From Paenibacillus sp. HWE-109 (GTDB lineage Bacteria > Bacillota > Bacilli > Paenibacillales > NBRC-103111), in NCBI RefSeq assembly GCF_022163125.1, contig NZ_CP091881.1:4774001-4838000 (forward strand): a stretch of DNA of 64,000 bases. Direction: 5' to 3'. Numbering within the stretch: position 1 is the stretch's first letter; the number at the start of each line of letters is the position of its first letter. Positions 42,783-52,167 of this stretch are shown in pieces. The notes beneath the pieces are model-generated. The model saw only the letters and a list, made by a program, of their open reading frames with translations. It searched no databases and was not told the DNA's origin. Both the position numbers and the translations under genes were made by a program.

Positions 42783-44131
42783 AGCTTAAGGATTACCTTC
42801 GTCTTGGCTGGGATCAGCTGCAGCGGCGCAGAGTAGTAACTGCGCTATGTACGGTTGGCATAGCCATCGGTTCCGCCTCCATCATAGTGGCTCTCGGCTT
42901 TGGCGAATCGATTCAGCATTACAGTCAAAAACAGTTGAGCTTTTATCTCAAGACAGATGAAATAATGATCGTAAATCAAGGCGGAGATCCAAACAGCGCG
43001 GCTGCGTTAACAGCTAGTAAACTCGATCTTATACGTACTTTTCCACATGTGAAATCCGTTGCAAGCTTTCAAGACTTAGGTTCATTCAGCTTTACGGTTG
43101 ATGATGGCAAACAAAGCTACCTGGATCTTAAAGCAACCGAGTTGAGTGCGTTGGAAGATTTCGACGCCAAATTTCAACAGGGAGGTCCAGGTGATCAGAA
43201 TAATCAGATCGTGCTAGGCTACGGGACCACACTCGGCGTCATGGATAGCAAAACAATAGAAGTCCGCAATAAACTCATGCAGCAAAATCCAAGCAAGGAA
43301 CAAGCCGAAACGTTTCGTCAAATGGATGTACTCCCTTATCCGCTATATCAGAAACAACTTCTGCTGAAAGCGAATAATGATCGTGGGCAGTCTGACAACC
43401 AAAACGGAGCTTCCGTCAAACCAACGATGGAAATGACAGTTCGTGTGTCAGGCGTACTCCAGAAGCCCGATGGATTGCCCGCATATATGCTGCAAGGCAA
43501 CAAAACAGCTTATGTCTCGCATCAAACAGGTCTCAAAATCCTAGAGTCGCTAAACAAAGCAACTACGAATGGGCAACCGCGTTATTCGGAAGTCAAAGTG
43601 AAGGTCGACAGCAGCACCAATGTGAAGCAAGTGGATGAATGGATCAAAAAGCTCCAGCTGAATACGCAAACTAATTTGTTTCAGGAAGATCGGATGAAAG
43701 GCCAATTCGCTATTATCCGTCTGCTGCTCACTGGTGTTGGTCTGTTTGTTTTGTTCGTTGCCTCGATATCGATTGTCGTTGCCATGACCATGTCCACCCA
43801 TCAGCGGCGCAGACAAATCGGCATTATGAAAGTACTTGGCGCTAATTTAAACCAAATCCGCAACATGTTTATTGTCGAGTCCACTCTGCTCGGCATGCTC
43901 GGAGGTTTCGTCGGCATTCTCCTCTCCTATTGGGTGATCTGGGGCATTAATCTCATCATTATCCGATTCGGCTCCACGGGTTCAGGGGAACCCGCGGAAA
44001 TTTTATTTATCAGCTTCTGGATTCTCCCTGTCGGTATGTTTTTTGCCATTATGACTGGGGTTTTATCCGGGCTGTATCCCGCAGTGAAAGCTTCCCGAAC
44101 AGATGCTTTAACCGCTATTAAACGAGAATAG
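42779..44131 (+). CDS. ABC permease, MacB/FtsX type
   Basis: 450 aa. One N-terminal membrane segment (about 20-42), a large extracellular MacB-type domain (about 45-300), and three C-terminal segments (about 315-445) with the FtsX motif RRRQIGIMKVLGANLNQIRNMF. It works as a mechanotransmitting exporter of peptides, lipids or antibiotics. An adaptor gene follows 12 bp downstream, completing a MacA-MacB-like system adapted to a Gram-positive cell. Confidence 0.9.
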   Translation: MKLKDYLRLGWDQLQRRRVVTALCTVGIAIGSASIIVALGFGESIQHYSQKQLSFYLKTDEIMIVNQGGDPNSAAALTASKLDLIRTFPHVKSVASFQDLGSFSFTVDDGKQSYLDLKATELSALEDFDAKFQQGGPGDQNNQIVLGYGTTLGVMDSKTIEVRNKLMQQNPSKEQAETFRQMDVLPYPLYQKQLLLKANNDRGQSDNQNGASVKPTMEMTVRVSGVLQKPDGLPAYMLQGNKTAYVSHQTGLKILESLNKATTNGQPRYSEVKVKVDSSTNVKQVDEWIKKLQLNTQTNLFQEDRMKGQFAIIRLLLTGVGLFVLFVASISIVVAMTMSTHQRRRQIGIMKVLGANLNQIRNMFIVESTLLGMLGGFVGILLSYWVIWGINLIIIRFGSTGSGEPAEILFISFWILPVGMFFAIMTGVLSGLYPAVKASRTDALTAIKRE

Positions 44132-44143
44132 GAGATTACCTGT

Positions 44144-45247
44144 ATGAGGAAAAAGAAAACATGGATCCTGCTTCTTTCTGCAATCATCGTATGCGGTATC
44201 AGCAGCTTTCTCTATGTTAGCAGCCATCCCAAGCAAAAAAATGCCAAGGATATGGACGCTGCATCGATCATGAATGTTCTGCAATTTAAAGTAACCAAAG
44301 AAGACTTGATTAATAGTATTGAAGTCAAAGGGAAATCATCGTACGAAAAAGAAACGCGCGTCTACGCTCCTTTCACAGGCGAAATAAAGGCATGGAATAT
44401 GACAGACGGCGCTCAAGTGACCAAAGGTCAGCTGTTATTCGAGCTGGATGCCACTCCGCTCAGGAGTGAGATTGCCAGCCTCCAAACAACTTTGAAAAAA
44501 CAAAAGTTGGAAGCAGATCTGGCCAACTTCAAAGCTGCCGGACCGCAAGGCGATTCAACCAACGTAGCCGCGGGAGCGGTTGGCGAAGATGACGCCAGAA
44601 GCCGTTTCGCTGCCGTCGAAGCTCGTAAAATTCAAGATCAGCTCAACGAGGTAAAAGATTCCTCCATTCAGCTTCAGTTGGCTAAGAAGCAAGAGAAAGT
44701 GGAACAAGCTTCCTACATAGCCCCGGAAGATGGCATTTTCCTGTTTGAGGATTCTGCCAAAATCCCTAAATCTGTTGAAGAAAGCGTACGAATCGGCAAA
44801 ATTGTAGATTTAACCAAACTGAAGCTAGTCAGTACGGTCGGTGAGTTCGATGTGTTCCGGATCAAGCCAGGCATGCTGGTGCAAGTCAAAGTTGAAGCAC
44901 TGAAATCAAAGAAACTCCAAGGCAAGGTTGAAAAAGTATCCAAATTTGCTAAATCCGGCACAGATCAAGGCTCTGGTTCCGCGCAATTTGAGGTTACCAT
45001 TTCCTTAGAACAAAGCGATCAACTCATCGCCGGCTTAAGCCTCACCGGTACGATTGAAACGGAGCGAAAAGCGGGCACCCTCGTCGTGCCGACATTAGCT
45101 GTGATGCACGAAAAAGAGATTTATTATGTGATGCTGCAGACGCCGCAAGGCGTAGAGCGCCGTGAAATCGAAATTGGCATGGAAACTCCGGAGAAAACAG
45201 AAGTCGTCAAGGGCCTGAACGAAGGCGATACAGTTGTGCTGCAATAA
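44144..45247 (+). CDS. MacA/HlyD-type adaptor subunit
   Basis: 367 aa. One N-terminal membrane anchor is followed by a lipoyl half (VYAPFTGEIKAWNMTDGAQVTKGQLLFELD), a short coiled-coil hairpin, the second lipoyl part and a beta-barrel domain. In Gram-positive bacteria such adaptors hold a cognate MacB-type permease and may help to load substrate. AGGAGATTACCTGT precedes the ATG. It is the last gene of the export cluster that begins at 39.5 kb. Confidence 0.88.
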   Translation: MRKKKTWILLLSAIIVCGISSFLYVSSHPKQKNAKDMDAASIMNVLQFKVTKEDLINSIEVKGKSSYEKETRVYAPFTGEIKAWNMTDGAQVTKGQLLFELDATPLRSEIASLQTTLKKQKLEADLANFKAAGPQGDSTNVAAGAVGEDDARSRFAAVEARKIQDQLNEVKDSSIQLQLAKKQEKVEQASYIAPEDGIFLFEDSAKIPKSVEESVRIGKIVDLTKLKLVSTVGEFDVFRIKPGMLVQVKVEALKSKKLQGKVEKVSKFAKSGTDQGSGSAQFEVTISLEQSDQLIAGLSLTGTIETERKAGTLVVPTLAVMHEKEIYYVMLQTPQGVERREIEIGMETPEKTEVVKGLNEGDTVVLQ

Positions 45248-45334
45248 CAAGTGCCTTATAATAAGCATAAAGTCTTAGTACCAAGTATTAAGTATTAGGT
45301 CTAATTGAGTTGCAAAGGCAGGTATAGGTTTCAT

Positions 45335-45982
45335 ATGAATTATGACGATTTCAAAGCGATTGTTTTAGAACGCCGCAGTGTCCGTAATTTTACAGAGCAA
45401 GCCGTTTCTACAGAGGATATTCGTGAAATTATCGATTGCGCCCGCTATGCGCCAAGCGATACGAATTCCCAAACGTGGAAGTTCGTGGCGATACGAAATA
45501 CAGACAAAATTAAACACATCGAACAACTAACGTGGGATCAACTTCACTCGCGTGCAGCTGATGCAGAGCAGAAAGGCCTTTCCAGAGAAGCACGCTTACT
45601 GGTGAAATCATTTGGCCCTTATGCGACTGCCTTCTCCGATGCGCCGGTTTTAATCATTTGTTTGGCAACACCTTACGCGTCGAAGTTCCGCGATCGCATC
45701 TTTGACCCGATTCAGCTTGTTGAAGAGCACGTATGGGCTGAGGAAGGCATCAAGAGCTCTTGTCTGGCCTCCCAGAACCTGATGCTCGCCGCTCATGCCA
45801 GAGGCTTGGCTACATGCCCTATGACAGGCCCTGTGCTGCTTGCGCAGGATCAGATTCGTGCCTACTTGGACATTCCGGAAGAGTGTCAAATCAATATGGT
45901 AATTGCCCTTGGTCACCCCAAAGAGCGTCCGGGGAAATTAGCTCGCAAAGAAATCGATGATATTCTACAAATCATCGATTAA
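45335..45982 (+). CDS. Nitroreductase family protein
   Basis: 215 aa from the ATG at 45335; the RBS is poor (AGGTATAGGTTTCAT). FMN-binding motifs: ERRSVRNFTE at the N-terminus, ARYAPSDTNSQTWKF, and CPMTGPVLLAQDQIR followed by GHPKERPG. The family reduces nitro compounds, quinones or enones with NAD(P)H. It lies 87 bp after the adaptor gene, with no clear terminator between them, but may have its own promoter. Confidence 0.87.
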   Translation: MNYDDFKAIVLERRSVRNFTEQAVSTEDIREIIDCARYAPSDTNSQTWKFVAIRNTDKIKHIEQLTWDQLHSRAADAEQKGLSREARLLVKSFGPYATAFSDAPVLIICLATPYASKFRDRIFDPIQLVEEHVWAEEGIKSSCLASQNLMLAAHARGLATCPMTGPVLLAQDQIRAYLDIPEECQINMVIALGHPKERPGKLARKEIDDILQIID

Positions 45983-46007
45983 AGATAGCCACTGAACAAA
46001 TAAGCAG

Positions 46008-46056
46008 GAAGAGGCTGCCCTTAAGGTATTCAACCTTATTGGGGCAGCCTCTTCTT
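46008..46056. terminator. Bidirectional terminator between nitroreductase and importer permease
   Basis: GAAGAGGCTGCCC pairs with GGGGCAGCCTCTTC, and AAGGT/AACCTT extend the stem. The hairpin ends at the stop codon of the convergent permease gene. Confidence 0.85.
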
Positions 46057-46058
46057 GC

Positions 46059-46976
46059 TTATTGTCTGGCATCCAGAGCGTCACGCAGCCCGTCTCCTAC
46101 GAAATTAATCGCAAGCACAGTAAATAAAATCATCGCCCCCGGCGGAACCCAGAGCCAAGGCTGATCTGTCAGCACCGTCAAGGACTGTGCACCTGTCAGC
46201 ATATTGCCCCAGCTTGCTGTCGGGGGCTTGACTCCCATGCCCAGAAAGCTGAGTCCAGCTTCGCTCATAATCGCTGAGGCAATGCCGAACGTAGCATTAA
46301 CAATGATAGGACCGATTGCATTAGGAAAAATATGCTGAAATAAAATTCGCGGTGTGCTTAGTCCAAGAGCTACACCTGCCTTCACATAATCGAGCTGTTT
46401 AATCGACAGCACGCTGCCTCTAACCAGTCTCGCCACGCCAGGCCAAGAGAACAAGGCTAAGACCAGGATGATCGTCGTCATATTCGATCCCAGAACACTG
46501 ATGATGACCAAGGTAACCATCAGAAAAGGAAAGGCCATGAACATGTCCGTAATCCGCATGACAGCCATATCCAGCCAGCCGCCAAAATAGGCGGACACGA
46601 TGCCGACGAGCGTACCGAAGGTTACGTATAGCGAAACGGTAACAAACCCGACGATGAGAGAAACTCTTGTCGCATAGATGAGGCGGCTTAGCACATCTCG
46701 GCCGACCTGATCCGTCCCCAGCCAATGTACCGTTGATGGCTTCGCGGAGAAGATCGCTGTCACCTCTTTGGGATCATGCGGAGAGATCAGCGGAGCCAGT
46801 ATGGCAATCACAATGAGCAGCAAAGTAACGATCAGACCTGCTACTGCCAGCTTATGCCTCGAAAAGCGGAGCCAGAGCTGCCGCAAAGTGCTATCCATCA
46901 CTTGCTCATCTTCCACTACCTCGATGAAGATCGGCTGTAAGGGACCCTTTTTCAGTTGATACTCAAATAAAGCCAT
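46059..46976 (-). CDS. Peptide/nickel-type ABC permease (DppC/OppC-like)
   Basis: 305 aa from the ATG at 46976 (GGAGGTAAGTGGTT upstream, 9 nt spacing). An N-terminal cytoplasmic part, one segment, then the binding-protein-dependent transport domain with five segments and the EAA motif region (SIKQLDYVKAGVALGLSTPRILFQHIFP). The order HWLGTDQVGRDVLSRLIYATRVSL is the OppC/DppC signature. It partners the DppB-like permease at 52168. It is the last gene of the minus-strand operon, 80 bp after the OppF-like gene. Confidence 0.92.
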   Translation of the reverse strand: MALFEYQLKKGPLQPIFIEVVEDEQVMDSTLRQLWLRFSRHKLAVAGLIVTLLLIVIAILAPLISPHDPKEVTAIFSAKPSTVHWLGTDQVGRDVLSRLIYATRVSLIVGFVTVSLYVTFGTLVGIVSAYFGGWLDMAVMRITDMFMAFPFLMVTLVIISVLGSNMTTIILVLALFSWPGVARLVRGSVLSIKQLDYVKAGVALGLSTPRILFQHIFPNAIGPIIVNATFGIASAIMSEAGLSFLGMGVKPPTASWGNMLTGAQSLTVLTDQPWLWVPPGAMILFTVLAINFVGDGLRDALDARQ

Positions 46977-47056
46977 AACCACTTACCTCCGAATTAGTTG
47001 TAAAAGAATCGATTGCATGGTCAGCTGGCCAATCCCAGGCCACTGGAAGATCTGAT

Positions 47057-48031
47057 CTAATTTATTGGAAAATGACAAGCAACCGCATGTGCTCCAGGTG
47101 TCAGCGGCGGTTCTTCGTGTCGACAAAACTCCTGAACATAGGGGCAGCGCGTATGAAAACGGCAGCCAGCAGGAGGATTAACCGGACTGGGCACGTCCCC
47201 TTGAATGATAAGCCGCTTATTCGAACGCAAGGTTGGATCGGGCGCCGGATAGGCATTCAGCAGGATATGGGTGTACGGATGCTTAGGACGTTTAAATAAT
47301 TGTTCCTTATTTCCGATTTCAACTATTTTGCCTAAATACATGACGGCAACCCGTGTGCTGATATATTGGACTGCTCCGATCCCATGAGCAATGAATAAGT
47401 AAGTCAGCTTCAGCTCTTTCTGCAAATCTGCAAGCAAATTCAGAATTTGCGCCTGAATGGATACATCCAGAGCCGAGACAGGTTCATCACACACAACCAG
47501 CTTAGGCTGAAACGAGATCGCTCGGGCAATCCCAATCCGTTGGCGCTGGCCACCGGAAAACTCATGCGGATATCTCATCTTGTAGGCACGCGGCAAACCA
47601 ACCAACTCAAGCAGCCGATCCACCTCCCCCTGCACGCGATGTCTGTCCACCAAACGATGAGCAATGAAGGGCTCAGCCAGGATGTCATTGATTCTTTGGC
47701 GGGGATTCAGCGAGGAAAATGGGTCTTGAAAAATGATTTGCAGACGAGTGCGAATCGGCTTCAGTGCTCTTTGTGAAATATGTGTAATATCTTCATTTTG
47801 AAAAAGGATACGGCCTTCGAAAGGGTCTTCCAGCCGTACAATCGAGCGGCCGATCGTTGATTTGCCGCAGCCCGATTCACCAACGAGTCCAACCGTTTCC
47901 CCTTCATAAATAGCGAGACTTACATCGTCAACCGCTCTGACGTGTCCCACTGTCCGAGATAAAACACCTTTTTTTATTGGATAGTATGTCTTTAGTCGAT
48001 CGATTTGCAGCAAGGGGGTACTCGTTGTCAT
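47057..48031 (-). CDS. Peptide-type ABC ATP-binding protein (OppF/DppF-like)
   Basis: 324 aa from the ATG at 48031 behind AGGAGGTTGGCGT. Walker A is GESGCGKST, the signature FSGGQRQRIGIARA, and Walker B VVCDEPVSALD. The C-terminal oligopeptide domain has the Cys pattern of an Fe-S or redox site (CRFHTRCPYVQEFC). The switch His lies in FIAHGIGAVQ, where the D-loop partner is unusual: most relatives read AHDLSVV. The start overlaps the OppD-like gene by 4 bp. Confidence 0.92.
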   Translation of the reverse strand: MTTSTPLLQIDRLKTYYPIKKGVLSRTVGHVRAVDDVSLAIYEGETVGLVGESGCGKSTIGRSIVRLEDPFEGRILFQNEDITHISQRALKPIRTRLQIIFQDPFSSLNPRQRINDILAEPFIAHRLVDRHRVQGEVDRLLELVGLPRAYKMRYPHEFSGGQRQRIGIARAISFQPKLVVCDEPVSALDVSIQAQILNLLADLQKELKLTYLFIAHGIGAVQYISTRVAVMYLGKIVEIGNKEQLFKRPKHPYTHILLNAYPAPDPTLRSNKRLIIQGDVPSPVNPPAGCRFHTRCPYVQEFCRHEEPPLTPGAHAVACHFPIN

Positions 48032-49041
48032 ACGCCAACCTCCTGAGGATATGGGATAAGGGGTTGAACCGCAGCCTGCTCCTGAGCGACCCAGCATCTC
48101 ACAAGATGCTCATGGTCGATTGCTTGGAGATCAGGCTGCTGCTGCTGACATCGCTCAGTTGCCAGCGTACAGCGGGTATGGAAACGGCAGCCAGAGGGCA
48201 TTCGCTGAAGGGACGGAACCGTGCCAGGAATGGCTGTGAGCCGCTCGCCCTCTCCTTCCACACGGGGAATGGAGTTTAGAAGCCCCTTCGTATAGGGATG
48301 CTGCGGTTCCCGAAACAGCGTGAACACATCCGCTTCCTCTACGATCTGGCCGGCATACATCACGACTACTTTGTCGGCCATTTCAGCGACGACACCCAGA
48401 TCATGCGTTATGAGCATAATCGCAGCCCCGCTCTCCTCGCGAAGTTCCTTCATAAGTTCCAGAATCTGCGCTTGAATCGTCACATCAAGTGCAGTCGTGG
48501 GCTCATCTGCAATGAGCAGCTTGGGCTTGCAGGATAAAGCCATCGCGATCATTATCCGTTGACGCATGCCTCCAGAAAGCGTATGGGGGTATACATCCAT
48601 AACGTCTTCAGCACGGGGAAGTCCGACTTTGCGAAGCATTTGGATCGCATAAGCCTTCGCTTCTTTGCGCGAGAGGCTGGTATGCTGCCGAATCATTTCT
48701 AACAACTGGTTCCCAATGGTCAGAACAGGATTTAATGAGCTCATTGGCTCCTGAAAAATCATAGACACATCTTTCCCTCTTAAACGGCGCAGCTCGGATT
48801 CTGGCCAATCAACCAAGTTCGAGCCATCGAAACGAATCTCGCCTTGTTTAATTCGACCATTTTGACCCAGTAGCCCCATGACAGATAACGAAGTCACACT
48901 CTTCCCGCAGCCGGATTCTCCAACAATGCCGATGGTTTCGCCAGGTTTAAGCTTGAAGCTAATCTCATCGACTGATATTACTTCTTCCTGCCCCGTCCGA
49001 AAGACCGTCTGGAGCCGGTCAATTTCCAGCAAATACGTCAT
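48028..49041 (-). CDS. Peptide-type ABC ATP-binding protein (OppD/DppD-like)
   Basis: 337 aa from the ATG at 49041; a GTG at 49050 is an alternative and neither has a strong RBS. Walker A is GESGCGKSV, the signature LSGGMRQRIMIAMAL, Walker B LIADEPTTALD, switch His in ITHDLGVVAE. The C-terminal Cys pattern (CRFHTRCTLATERC) is that of OppD. First gene of the minus-strand half of the importer. It faces the solute-binding protein gene over a 336-bp gap. Confidence 0.92.
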   Translation of the reverse strand: MTYLLEIDRLQTVFRTGQEEVISVDEISFKLKPGETIGIVGESGCGKSVTSLSVMGLLGQNGRIKQGEIRFDGSNLVDWPESELRRLRGKDVSMIFQEPMSSLNPVLTIGNQLLEMIRQHTSLSRKEAKAYAIQMLRKVGLPRAEDVMDVYPHTLSGGMRQRIMIAMALSCKPKLLIADEPTTALDVTIQAQILELMKELREESGAAIMLITHDLGVVAEMADKVVVMYAGQIVEEADVFTLFREPQHPYTKGLLNSIPRVEGEGERLTAIPGTVPSLQRMPSGCRFHTRCTLATERCQQQQPDLQAIDHEHLVRCWVAQEQAAVQPLIPYPQEVGV

Positions 49042-49237
49042 CTTCCACACCGTCTTTTCTTATGAAATAGCCTCAAACGAGAATTGGCGCTTTGACCTAT
49101 AAACCAAGTGCGAATTATGTCCCTTAATTTACCACTGCCGATTTACAACTGTCTAATAGAAGTTTTCTATCCAGAATTTGGTATTATCTGGAATGATTAT
49201 TAGGTTTGGAACAATATAAATCATTAGGATTTTGATA

Positions 49238-49267
49238 TTGGATATTGAAATTAGAGTTCTCTATACT
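49238..49267 (+). promoter_or_regulatory. Candidate promoter of the plus-strand importer operon
   Basis: TTGGAT (49238-49243) and TATACT (49262-49267) with an 18-bp spacer. The rest of the 336-bp divergent gap is AT-rich with the hairpin at 49326-49350; no binding site was recognised. Confidence 0.4.
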
Positions 49268-49325
49268 TTGGGAAATGATTAATATCTACTATTTCAATTG
49301 GAATAGTACGGATAATCAAATTAAA

Positions 49326-49350
49326 GAAAAACGGCTGCAACGAACAGCCG
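49326..49350 (-). terminator. Terminator-like hairpin facing the importer divergent region
   Basis: CGGCTG and CAGCCG flank a 7-nt loop, and on the minus strand TTTTT follows. It would stop antisense transcripts before the OppD-like gene; on the plus strand it lies in the leader of the binding protein gene. Confidence 0.4.
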
Positions 49351-49377
49351 CTGTTCAAACATGTGGAGGGATATATT

Positions 49378-51018
49378 TTGTCAATTCAACGTACACACCG
49401 CAATGCTATGCTTTTCCTATTCGCAATACTGCTGCTCATTCTTGCAGCCTGCAGCTCGCAGAGCACGGGAACGACAATTAGCGATACCTCTCCGAAGCCT
49501 ACAGGCACAAGTTCAGAAGGCCAAAAAATCATTTACATTCCAACCTTTAGTCCAACGCTTACGGTAAGCCCCATTAATAATCAGGGCAGTGGGGCATCAA
49601 CTATTGTTATCAGTCTCTTTAACGACCCTTTGTACGATCTGAATGATAACCTCGAATTTGTACCGAAGCTGGCTAAATCCATTGAAACCAAAGATAATCA
49701 GACATTTATTTTCAAACTAGACCCTGCTGCCAAATGGAGTGATGGTCAGCCATTTACGGCGGACGATGTTGCATTCACATTACAAACTGCCCTGAACGCA
49801 AAGGTAGATACAACCTTTAACTTCAGCTTTATTGAAGGCCTGAATGCAGCTGGCAAGCTGGATTCGGACAAATCTGCGATCAGCGGCATTAAAGTCATTG
49901 ACAGTACGACCTTCGAACTCAAAACGAAGCAGCCGATCGCTTTGACCGTCCTGCAGGAGCGCTTTGCCAACAAGATCTACTTCATCCCCAAGCATATTTT
50001 GAAGGATGTGCCCGTGGAACAGATCAATGCACACCCTTACTTTCAAAACCCTGATGTGACGATCGGTCCGTTCAAATTCGTCAAGTTTGTCAAAGGCGCT
50101 TACGTTGAGGTAGCGAAGAACACCTCCTACTATCGCGGCGTGCCTAAGCTCGACAAAATATTTTTTAAAGATGTTGCGGCTGAAACGATATTGCCGCAGT
50201 TGCAGACGAGCGAGCTGCATATGAATACTTTGCCATTTGGCACGATTCCTATCACGGAGCTGGAGAAAGTGAAAGCTTTGCCTAATTTTGATGTATCCGT
50301 TTCCGAATCCGCTGAGCCGCTTGTTGCTTTTTTCAACACCGAAACTGTGCCTCTGAAAGTTAGGCAGGCTATCCCGTACGCGCTCAATCGGGAGCTTCTC
50401 GTCAGCCAACTGCTGAAGGGACAAGGCAGTGTTGTCGATGGCCCCATTCCCGCCAACCATCCTAACTACAACAAACGGATTGAGTTGTTTACCTACCAAC
50501 CTGACAAGGCAAAAGCTTTGTTGAAGGAAGCGAATTGGGATGTCAATAAACCACTCCGAGTTTTGATCCCTACCGGCAACGCCATCCGTGAGCATGCCTC
50601 CGAGTTATTGGTGGAAAATCTGGAGAAAGCCGGCTTCAAGGTACAAGCGGAGAAATACGACTATCCTTCCTTGATCGCCAAGGTACGTAAATTTGACTAT
50701 GATATCGCGATTTACAATACAAGTTTCTTTATAGATCCGAGCTCTTACTTCTCGAATTTAAAAAGCGACAGCGCCAATAACTATACGCGCTACAAAAATC
50801 CGAAAGCAGATGAATTAATCACCCTTGGCGAATCCGAAACAGATCCCGCTAAACGAAAGCTTATCTACGATCAGTTGCAGGAAATCCATCATACCGATCT
50901 TCCTCACCTTAGTCTCTATACGGAGAAGAAAATCGCTGCCGTTTCTCGGAAGGTTCTTGTTGGTAAACCTCTGCGACTAGGAATGTTCAACAATGTCAAT
51001 GAATGGGATTTAAAATAG
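49378..51018 (+). CDS. Solute-binding lipoprotein, peptide/nickel (SBP family 5)
   Basis: 546 aa from the TTG at 49378 behind GTGGAGGGATATATT. The lipobox LILAAC gives a lipid anchor. The SBP family 5 features include FKLDPAAKWSDGQPFTADDVAFTL and the C-terminal half with LYTEKKIAAVSRKV. The cargo is unknown; a sulfur or flavin-cleaved compound is possible given the next gene. It heads an operon with a luciferase-like monooxygenase (12 bp after) and a DppB-like permease. Confidence 0.9.
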   Translation: MSIQRTHRNAMLFLFAILLLILAACSSQSTGTTISDTSPKPTGTSSEGQKIIYIPTFSPTLTVSPINNQGSGASTIVISLFNDPLYDLNDNLEFVPKLAKSIETKDNQTFIFKLDPAAKWSDGQPFTADDVAFTLQTALNAKVDTTFNFSFIEGLNAAGKLDSDKSAISGIKVIDSTTFELKTKQPIALTVLQERFANKIYFIPKHILKDVPVEQINAHPYFQNPDVTIGPFKFVKFVKGAYVEVAKNTSYYRGVPKLDKIFFKDVAAETILPQLQTSELHMNTLPFGTIPITELEKVKALPNFDVSVSESAEPLVAFFNTETVPLKVRQAIPYALNRELLVSQLLKGQGSVVDGPIPANHPNYNKRIELFTYQPDKAKALLKEANWDVNKPLRVLIPTGNAIREHASELLVENLEKAGFKVQAEKYDYPSLIAKVRKFDYDIAIYNTSFFIDPSSYFSNLKSDSANNYTRYKNPKADELITLGESETDPAKRKLIYDQLQEIHHTDLPHLSLYTEKKIAAVSRKVLVGKPLRLGMFNNVNEWDLK

Positions 51019-51030
51019 GAGGAAGCCCTT

Positions 51031-52140
51031 ATGAGCAGCAATGTCGTTCAACCTCTTGCCAAGGAATTTGAATTTGGCGTTTACACCTTTGGAGATTTGC
51101 TTGCAGACCCCGTATCCAAACAGAAAAGAAGCCCTGCAAGGAGATTAAAGGATATCATAGCCGCAGCCAAGCTTGCCGACGAGGTTGGTCTTGATGTATT
51201 CGGGCTTGGCGAGCACCATAAACCTGATTTCGCAATTTCCTCTCCCGCCGTCGTGTTAGCGGCTATCGCGCAAGCGACTCAGCGCATCAAGTTAACGAGC
51301 ATGACGACCGTACTTAGCATCCTGGATCCTGTACGCGTATTCGAAGATTACGCAACGGTTGACCTGCTGTCAGCCGGCCGCGCCGAAATCGTCGCAGGTC
51401 GCGGTGCCAAAAATTCGCTGGATGCTTACGAGTTATTCGGCTGCGATCTTGCCAGCTATGAATCTCTTTTCGATGAAAAGATCGATCTGCTTTTGCAATG
51501 TGTGGAGAATGAAAGCGTAACTTGGGAGGGGCAATTCCGTTCTAGCCTCACGAATGTTGCCATCGTTCCCCGCCCTCTTCAGAAGGAATTGCCCGTATGG
51601 TTGGGGATGGGCGGCACCTTAGAGAGCGCTGTAAGGGCGGGAAAGCTTGGCAGAGGCGCCCTGTTTGCCTTGCTCACAGGCGATCCCGCTAGGCTTCAAT
51701 CCATGGCAGAGGCATACAGACAAGCCGGACTGCAAGCGGGGCACGATGCTTCCAGATTGCCCATAGCGGTTGCCAGCCACGGCTGCATCGCTTCGGAACC
51801 TGGACAGGCATGGCGGGAATTCTCTCGCTATTATGAGAATTATGTGGGGCGCTTTCTGCCCAAAATTAATGAGGGCATCCCCCATATTGACCCGGCTAAA
51901 GTAACAGCTCCGCAGGAGGGGCTCGCGGTAGGAACGCCGGAACAGATTGCGGAGAAAATCTTATTTCAGCATGAGCTGATCGGACATAACCGCTTTATTC
52001 TGCAAGTCGACATCGGCGAGCTTCCCTTCGAAAACGTGGCCACAACAATCCAATTGCTGGCGACCGAAGTAGCCCCTATCGTTCGCCGAGAAATTGCCCG
52101 CAGAAAAAGCAAAGGAATGGAGGAAGTTTCCATATATTGA
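51031..52140 (+). CDS. Luciferase-like (LLM) flavin-dependent monooxygenase
   Basis: 369 aa. A TIM-barrel LLM fold: FGVYTFGDLLADP start, the DVFGLGEHHKPDFAISSPAVV motif, and VWLGMGGTLESAVRAGKLG. It uses reduced flavin and oxygen. AGGAGGAAGCCCTT precedes the ATG. Set between the binding protein and permease genes of an ABC importer, it probably acts on the imported compound (for example oxidative cleavage of a sulfonate-, amine- or peptide-like substrate). No flavin reductase gene is adjacent. Confidence 0.88.
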   Translation: MSSNVVQPLAKEFEFGVYTFGDLLADPVSKQKRSPARRLKDIIAAAKLADEVGLDVFGLGEHHKPDFAISSPAVVLAAIAQATQRIKLTSMTTVLSILDPVRVFEDYATVDLLSAGRAEIVAGRGAKNSLDAYELFGCDLASYESLFDEKIDLLLQCVENESVTWEGQFRSSLTNVAIVPRPLQKELPVWLGMGGTLESAVRAGKLGRGALFALLTGDPARLQSMAEAYRQAGLQAGHDASRLPIAVASHGCIASEPGQAWREFSRYYENYVGRFLPKINEGIPHIDPAKVTAPQEGLAVGTPEQIAEKILFQHELIGHNRFILQVDIGELPFENVATTIQLLATEVAPIVRREIARRKSKGMEEVSIY

Positions 52141-52167
52141 TCAGCAATATTTATGGAGGTAAATCCT

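Noticed and set aside
49780..50595. 271-codon minus-strand frame opposite the solute-binding protein gene
   Set aside because: It is the shadow of a well-supported SBP family 5 gene and has no RBS.
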